Made by a program: the position numbers and the translations under genes. From JAPKZH01 sp964537875 (GTDB lineage: Bacteria; Acidobacteriota; Aminicenantia; Aminicenantales; UBA4085), in the NCBI GenBank assembly GCA_964537875.1, contig CAZIDN010000004.1:62001-126000 (forward strand): 64,000 nt of DNA. The letters are read 5' to 3'. The notes beneath the pieces are model-generated. The model saw only the letters and a program-made list of their open reading frames with translations. It had not been told where the DNA came from and did no database searches. Below, in pieces: positions 60,122-64,000 of this stretch. The first letter of the stretch is position 1. Each line of letters starts with the position of its first letter.

Positions 60122-61051
60122 ATGAGCCCTTTTAGAGAAGATGGAATTGTCTGGATGAACGGCAAGCTGGTCCCTTGGAAAGAGGCGAACATCCACCTGG
60201 CCTCGCACGTCATCCACTACGGAAGCTCGATTTTTGAGGGATTCCGCGCTTATAAAAATGCCAAGGGAACGGCCATCTTTCGCCTGGAAGCTCATACCAA
60301 GAGGCTCTATAATTCGTCCAAGATTTACCGGATGGAGATTCCCTACCTGCCCGAGCAGTTCAAACAGGCCATCATCCAGACCATCCAAGCCAACCGGCTC
60401 AAAGAATGCTACATCCGGCCTCTCGTCTACCGAGGCTACGGGGCTCTTGGCGTCGATCCCTTTCCCAACCCCGTCGATTGCGCCGTCCTGGTCTGGGAAT
60501 GGGGCAAGTATCTCGGCGAAGAAGCTCTGGAGAAAGGCGTCGACGTCAAGGTCTCGACATGGCAGAGAATGGCGCCGAACTCTTTCCCGGCCTTGGCCAA
60601 GACGGGCGCCAATTACATGAACTCCCAGCTGATCAAAATGGAGGCCAAGCTGGATGGATACGCCGAAGGGATCGCCCTGAACATCCGCGGCCACATCAGC
60701 GAAGGCAGCGGCGAAAACATTTTCCTGGTGATGAATGGCCACATCTACACGCCGCCTCTTTCCTCTTCGGTCCTGCCGGGAATCACCCGCGACTCTGTCA
60801 TCAGCCTGGGCAGGGATGTAGGGTTTAAAGTCATCGAAGAGACCCTCCCGCGCGAGATGTTATATATCGCCGACGAAGTCTTTTTTACGGGATCGGCGGC
60901 CGAAATCACGCCGATCCGGTCGATCGATAAGATCCAAATCGGCGGCGGCCGCCGCGGTCCTGTCGTCAAAAGGCTCCAGGAAGAATTTTTCGGGATTCTC
61001 AAGGCTGAAAGGCCCGATAAATTTGAATGGTTAACGTATATTACCGTTTAA
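60122..61051 (+). CDS. ilvE: Branched-chain amino acid aminotransferase
   Basis: 309-residue fold-type IV PLP aminotransferase for Leu, Ile and Val. HVIHYGSSIFEGFRAY at the start, YIRPLVYRGYGALG, the PLP lysine in LAKTGANYMNS (normally LAKxGGNY), and ISEGSGENIFLV and PGITRDSVI. AAAGGAGTCC precedes the ATG. 16 nt separates it from pilT. Confidence 0.94.
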   Translation: MSPFREDGIVWMNGKLVPWKEANIHLASHVIHYGSSIFEGFRAYKNAKGTAIFRLEAHTKRLYNSSKIYRMEIPYLPEQFKQAIIQTIQANRLKECYIRPLVYRGYGALGVDPFPNPVDCAVLVWEWGKYLGEEALEKGVDVKVSTWQRMAPNSFPALAKTGANYMNSQLIKMEAKLDGYAEGIALNIRGHISEGSGENIFLVMNGHIYTPPLSSSVLPGITRDSVISLGRDVGFKVIEETLPREMLYIADEVFFTGSAAEITPIRSIDKIQIGGGRRGPVVKRLQEEFFGILKAERPDKFEWLTYITV

Positions 61052-61067
61052 CCAAAAAGGACAATCC

Positions 61068-62222
61068 ATGATTATTGATGACCTTTTAAAAGTCGCCATC
61101 GAGATGGACGCCTCCGACGTCCATCTGAAAGTCGGGAATTATCCGCAATTCCGCATCCACGGCACCCTCGTCCCTCTCCGGCAGTTGCCGCGTTCGACCT
61201 CCAAGGACCTTGAAGAGATGGCCAAACAGATGATGAACGAGTACCAAGTGAAAAAGCTCAAAGACGACCTCGACCTCGACCTGGCCTACAGCCTGCCCGG
61301 TTTCGGGCGGTTCCGCGGCAGTATCTTTTATCAGAGGGGTTCGCTGGCCATTTCGCTCCGGCTCATTCCTTTCGAAGTCAAGACGATCCGCGAGCTGCTG
61401 CTTCCGGAGGTCTTGGAGAAGATCGCCAACTACGAACGCGGCCTCATCCTGGTGACCGGCACGACGGGAAGCGGCAAGACCACGAGCCTCGCCGCCATGA
61501 TCGATTTCATCAACACCAACCGCCGGCAGCACATCATCACCATCGAGGACCCCATCGAATACCTCCATAAAGACAAGAAAAGCACGATCTGCCAGCGGGA
61601 AGTCGGCAGCGATGTGAAGGGCTTCTCGAGAGGTCTTCGGGCAGCCCTGCGCGAAGATCCGGATTGCATCCTCGTCGGCGAAATGCGCGATTTGGACACC
61701 ATCGAAACCGCCATGCTGGCCGCAGAGACAGGCCATCTGGTCCTCAGCACCCTCCACACCTTGGACGCGCCCGAAACCATCAACCGGATCATTTCCGTCT
61801 TCCCGCCCCACCAGCAGCGCCAGATCCGGATCCAGCTGGCGAGCATCCTGGTGGCGGTCATATCCATGAGGCTGATCCCCAGAAAAGACGGCCAAGGGCG
61901 CGTCCCCGCCGTCGAGGTCATGATCACGACCCCCTACATCGCGGATTGCATCCTGGACCGGGAAAAGAACTTTCTGATCCGGGATGCCATCGCCCAAGGC
62001 GTTTCGCAATACGGCATGCAGACATTCGACCAGTCCATCTACCAGCTCTATACCCAGGGCTATATTTCCTTCGAGCAAGGGCTGCGCTATTCGTCCAGCC
62101 CCGACAATTTCCAGCTGCGCGTCCAAGGCATCCAGTCCACCCTAGACCTGGCTTTGGAGGATATGGAAAAGAAAATGAGCCCCCTCGATCGGAAGAAAAA
62201 GGCCTCCGAAGAAGAGAGGTAA
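61068..62222 (+). CDS. pilT: Type IV pilus retraction ATPase (PilT/PilU family)
   Basis: 384-residue hexameric secretion-type ATPase. N-terminal segment DDLLKVAIEMDASDVHLKVG, Walker A TGTTGSGKTTSLA, Asp box ITIEDPIEYLHKDKKS, Walker B DCILVGEMRDLDTIETAM, His box GHLVLSTLHT. The C-terminal AIRDAIAQG-like segment reads LIRDAIAQGVSQYGMQTFDQS, typical of PilT/PilU. Powers pilus retraction at the cytoplasmic membrane. Directly abuts alaS. Confidence 0.92.
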   Translation: MIIDDLLKVAIEMDASDVHLKVGNYPQFRIHGTLVPLRQLPRSTSKDLEEMAKQMMNEYQVKKLKDDLDLDLAYSLPGFGRFRGSIFYQRGSLAISLRLIPFEVKTIRELLLPEVLEKIANYERGLILVTGTTGSGKTTSLAAMIDFINTNRRQHIITIEDPIEYLHKDKKSTICQREVGSDVKGFSRGLRAALREDPDCILVGEMRDLDTIETAMLAAETGHLVLSTLHTLDAPETINRIISVFPPHQQRQIRIQLASILVAVISMRLIPRKDGQGRVPAVEVMITTPYIADCILDREKNFLIRDAIAQGVSQYGMQTFDQSIYQLYTQGYISFEQGLRYSSSPDNFQLRVQGIQSTLDLALEDMEKKMSPLDRKKKASEEER

Positions 62223-64000
62223 ATGAAGGCGCAGAATATCCGTGAGGTCTTTTTAGACTTCTTCGCCAAAAAGAACCACAAGATCCTTCCGAGCTCTTCT
62301 CTCCTGCCCAAGGACGACCCGACCATCCTATTCGCCAATGCGGGGATGAACCAGTTCAAAAACATCTTCCTGGGCTTGGAGAGGCGAAGCTATAAGCGAG
62401 CGGCCACGGTCCAGAAATGCATGCGGGTCAGCGGCAAGCATAATGACCTGGAACAGGTCGGAAAAACCAACAAACACCACACGTTTTTCGAGATGCTGGG
62501 GAATTTCTCTTTCGGCGATTATTTCAAGAAAGAGGCCATCGCTTTCGCCTGGGAGCTCATGACCGACGTTTTCAAACTCTCCCAGGATCGGCTTTTTGTG
62601 ACGATTTATGAAGAGGATGACGAGGCCTTTGACATTTGGACAAAACAAGCCGGAGTCCCTCCAGAAAAGATCTTCCGCCTAGGGAAGAAGGATAATTTCT
62701 GGGCCATGGGAGAAACCGGGCCCTGCGGCCCCTGCTCGGAAATCCACTATGACTTGGACCCTGCCTATGAAGAAGGCGAGCCGCGCCTCCTGATCGAGAA
62801 GGGGAGCGACCGGTATATCGAGCTGTGGAACCTGGTCTTCATGCAATATTTCCAGGACGAAAAGGGGGTCATGCATCCGCTGCCGGCGCCCTCGATCGAC
62901 ACCGGCATGGGCTTGGAGCGGATGGCCGCCTCTCTTCAGGGCAGGACGAGCAATTTCGACACGGACCTTTTCCGGCCGATTATCGAAGAGATCTGCCGTT
63001 TCTCTTCCCGGGAATACCCCGGCCAGGATGAGGGCGATATTTCGGTCCGGTTGATCGCCGACCATGCCCGGGCGATCGCTTTTCTCATCGGCGACGGGAT
63101 CATGCCGGCCAACGACGGCCGCGGCTATGTCCTGAGGCGCTTGATCCGGAGGGCTTTCCGGCACGGCAATCTGATAGGCATCGATCAGCCGTTTGTCTTC
63201 AAACTGGCCGGGGTGGTCAGCGATGTCATGAAGGACGCCTACCCCGAGATCCTCGCCTCTCTGAATTTTATCTCGAAAATCTGTTTTGCCGAGGAAGAAC
63301 GGTTTTCTCAGACTCTTTCCTCCGGCCTACGGACCTTCGGGCTCTATGTCCAGGAAGCCAAGCAGGCCGGATCGAATAGGCTTGCCGGCGAAGCCCTTTT
63401 CAAGCTGTACGACACGTTCGGTTTTCCCCTCGACCTTTCCGCCGAGCTCGCCCTGGAAGAAGGGCTGTCGATCGATGAACCGGGTTTTCGACAGGCGTTG
63501 GAAAAACAGAAAGCCAGGGCCCGGCAATCCTGGAAAGGGGATTTCCTGCAGAAAGAACGGAAAGCCTATGAAAGCCTGAAAGGCATGAGCGTTCATTATG
63601 TCGGATACGACCAGGGCCGGGTTGCGGAAGCTACGGTGATAGCCGTCTTTGAAGACGGCGCCCGGGTCCCCGAGCTTCGTCAAGGGGCTTCAGGCGAGGC
63701 CGTCCTGGATGTGACGCCGTTCTATGCGGAAGCCGGCGGACAGGTGGGAGACTCGGGGTTGTGGAAAAATCCCCATTTCTCCGGGCTCGTGGAAAATACG
63801 TTTTTTCCGATCCCTGAGATCATCAGCCATAAGATTAAGGTCCTTTCGGGAGTCCTGAGAGAAGGCGACCGAGTGGAAGCAGCCGTTGACTTGCCCAGGC
63901 GGAAAGCGATCCGCAGCAACCATACGGCCACCCATCTTCTCCATGCGTCTTTGCGACAGGTTTTAGGAGACCACGTTAAGCAGTCCGGCTCGCTTGTTTC
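62223..64000 (+). CDS. alaS: Alanyl-tRNA synthetase, 5' part
   Basis: At least 592 codons, cut by the right edge. Class II core: DFFAKKNHKILPSSSLLP, FANAGMNQFK, RVSGKHNDLEQVG, HHTFFEMLGNFSFGDYF, GPCGPCSEIHYD, NLVFMQYF, PSIDTGMGLER. The start of the editing domain shows FYAEAGGQVGDSG and SNHTATHLLHASL with the HxxxH zinc motif. The ATG overlaps nothing and follows the pilT TAA directly. The C-terminal region is outside the window. Confidence 0.95.
   Translation, partial: MKAQNIREVFLDFFAKKNHKILPSSSLLPKDDPTILFANAGMNQFKNIFLGLERRSYKRAATVQKCMRVSGKHNDLEQVGKTNKHHTFFEMLGNFSFGDYFKKEAIAFAWELMTDVFKLSQDRLFVTIYEEDDEAFDIWTKQAGVPPEKIFRLGKKDNFWAMGETGPCGPCSEIHYDLDPAYEEGEPRLLIEKGSDRYIELWNLVFMQYFQDEKGVMHPLPAPSIDTGMGLERMAASLQGRTSNFDTDLFRPIIEEICRFSSREYPGQDEGDISVRLIADHARAIAFLIGDGIMPANDGRGYVLRRLIRRAFRHGNLIGIDQPFVFKLAGVVSDVMKDAYPEILASLNFISKICFAEEERFSQTLSSGLRTFGLYVQEAKQAGSNRLAGEALFKLYDTFGFPLDLSAELALEEGLSIDEPGFRQALEKQKARARQSWKGDFLQKERKAYESLKGMSVHYVGYDQGRVAEATVIAVFEDGARVPELRQGASGEAVLDVTPFYAEAGGQVGDSGLWKNPHFSGLVENTFFPIPEIISHKIKVLSGVLREGDRVEAAVDLPRRKAIRSNHTATHLLHASLRQVLGDHVKQSGSLV

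Noticed and set aside
61086..62126. Minus-strand ORF of 346 codons
   Set aside because: Antisense of pilT.
1..64000. CRISPR arrays, prophage genes, rRNA genes
   Set aside because: No regularly spaced repeats, phage structural genes or rRNA segments were seen in the window.

Overview
The window is 64 kb of protein-dense chromosomal DNA from a didermic (Gram-negative type) bacterium. The evidence for an outer membrane is a TonB-dependent receptor with an N-terminal carboxypeptidase-regulatory-like domain, a phosphate-type porin, several lipoproteins and a type IV pilus ATPase. DNA is moderately GC-rich. Promoters read well as sigma-70 boxes (TTGACA-like, 17 bp, TATAAT or TAAAAT). The gene mix (large Oar-like TonB receptor, GTP-type PEP carboxykinase, HspR plus HrcA, a lysine-degradation LOR/SDH remnant, short NuoG, AmmeMemoRadiSam protein B) suggests an Acidobacteriota-like or Candidatus Aminicenantes-like organism. 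That placement is inference only, because no rRNA gene is present. Genes at both edges are cut.

Layout. 1-1454 (minus): sugar-nucleotide epimerase (cut), rpe and a PASTA-domain membrane protein. 1.8-9.4 kb: threonine aldolase, an HdrD-like membrane Fe-S oxidoreductase, the TonB receptor and dihydrolipoyl dehydrogenase. 9.4-15.7 kb (minus): a three-gene surface-polymer cluster with two polytopic GT-C-like proteins carrying beta-sandwich modules and a sulfatase-like lipoprotein. 15.8-16.1 kb: a 267-bp MITE-like element with terminal inverted repeats and a 9-bp target duplication, lying just upstream of the nuo promoter. 16.1-24.5 kb: nuoABCDEFGHI, without J-N, coupled to a metallo-beta-lactamase-fold gene. 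24.5-25.9 kb: malic enzyme.

26.0-29.1 kb holds a four-gene cell-envelope locus: a strongly initiated helical lipoprotein ending in lysines, two L,D-transpeptidase-fold proteins, and a fourth exported protein that looks like a YkuD relative without its catalytic motif. It resembles a Braun-lipoprotein and L,D-transpeptidase pairing and is the best candidate for an undescribed system. 29.1-34.3 kb: dnaK, dnaJ, hspR, a sigma-70-family factor and a DnaC-like ATPase. 34.3-40.0 kb: PEP carboxykinase, a small lipoprotein, tRNA-Asn, a secreted MBL protein, a Tat-type aldo/keto reductase with ferredoxin tail, and an exported protein of unknown function. 40.1-48.7 kb: a complete phosphate-starvation module (PHO-box-like repeats, porin, pstSCAB, phoU, phoB, phoR) followed by an arsenate reductase.

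48.7-54.3 kb: unrelated housekeeping and hypothetical genes (toroid-fold protein, folK, yraN, cysS, an internally deleted saccharopine dehydrogenase, amrB). 54.4-58.9 kb: a second chaperone operon, hrcA-grpE-dnaK-dnaJ, whose DnaK lacks the C-terminal lid. 58.9-64.0 kb: an rsmE remnant, a Ser/Thr kinase with zinc ribbon, branched-chain aminotransferase, pilT and the 5' part of alaS. Two Hsp70 systems with two different repressor types, and two gene remnants with large deletions, are the other notable themes.
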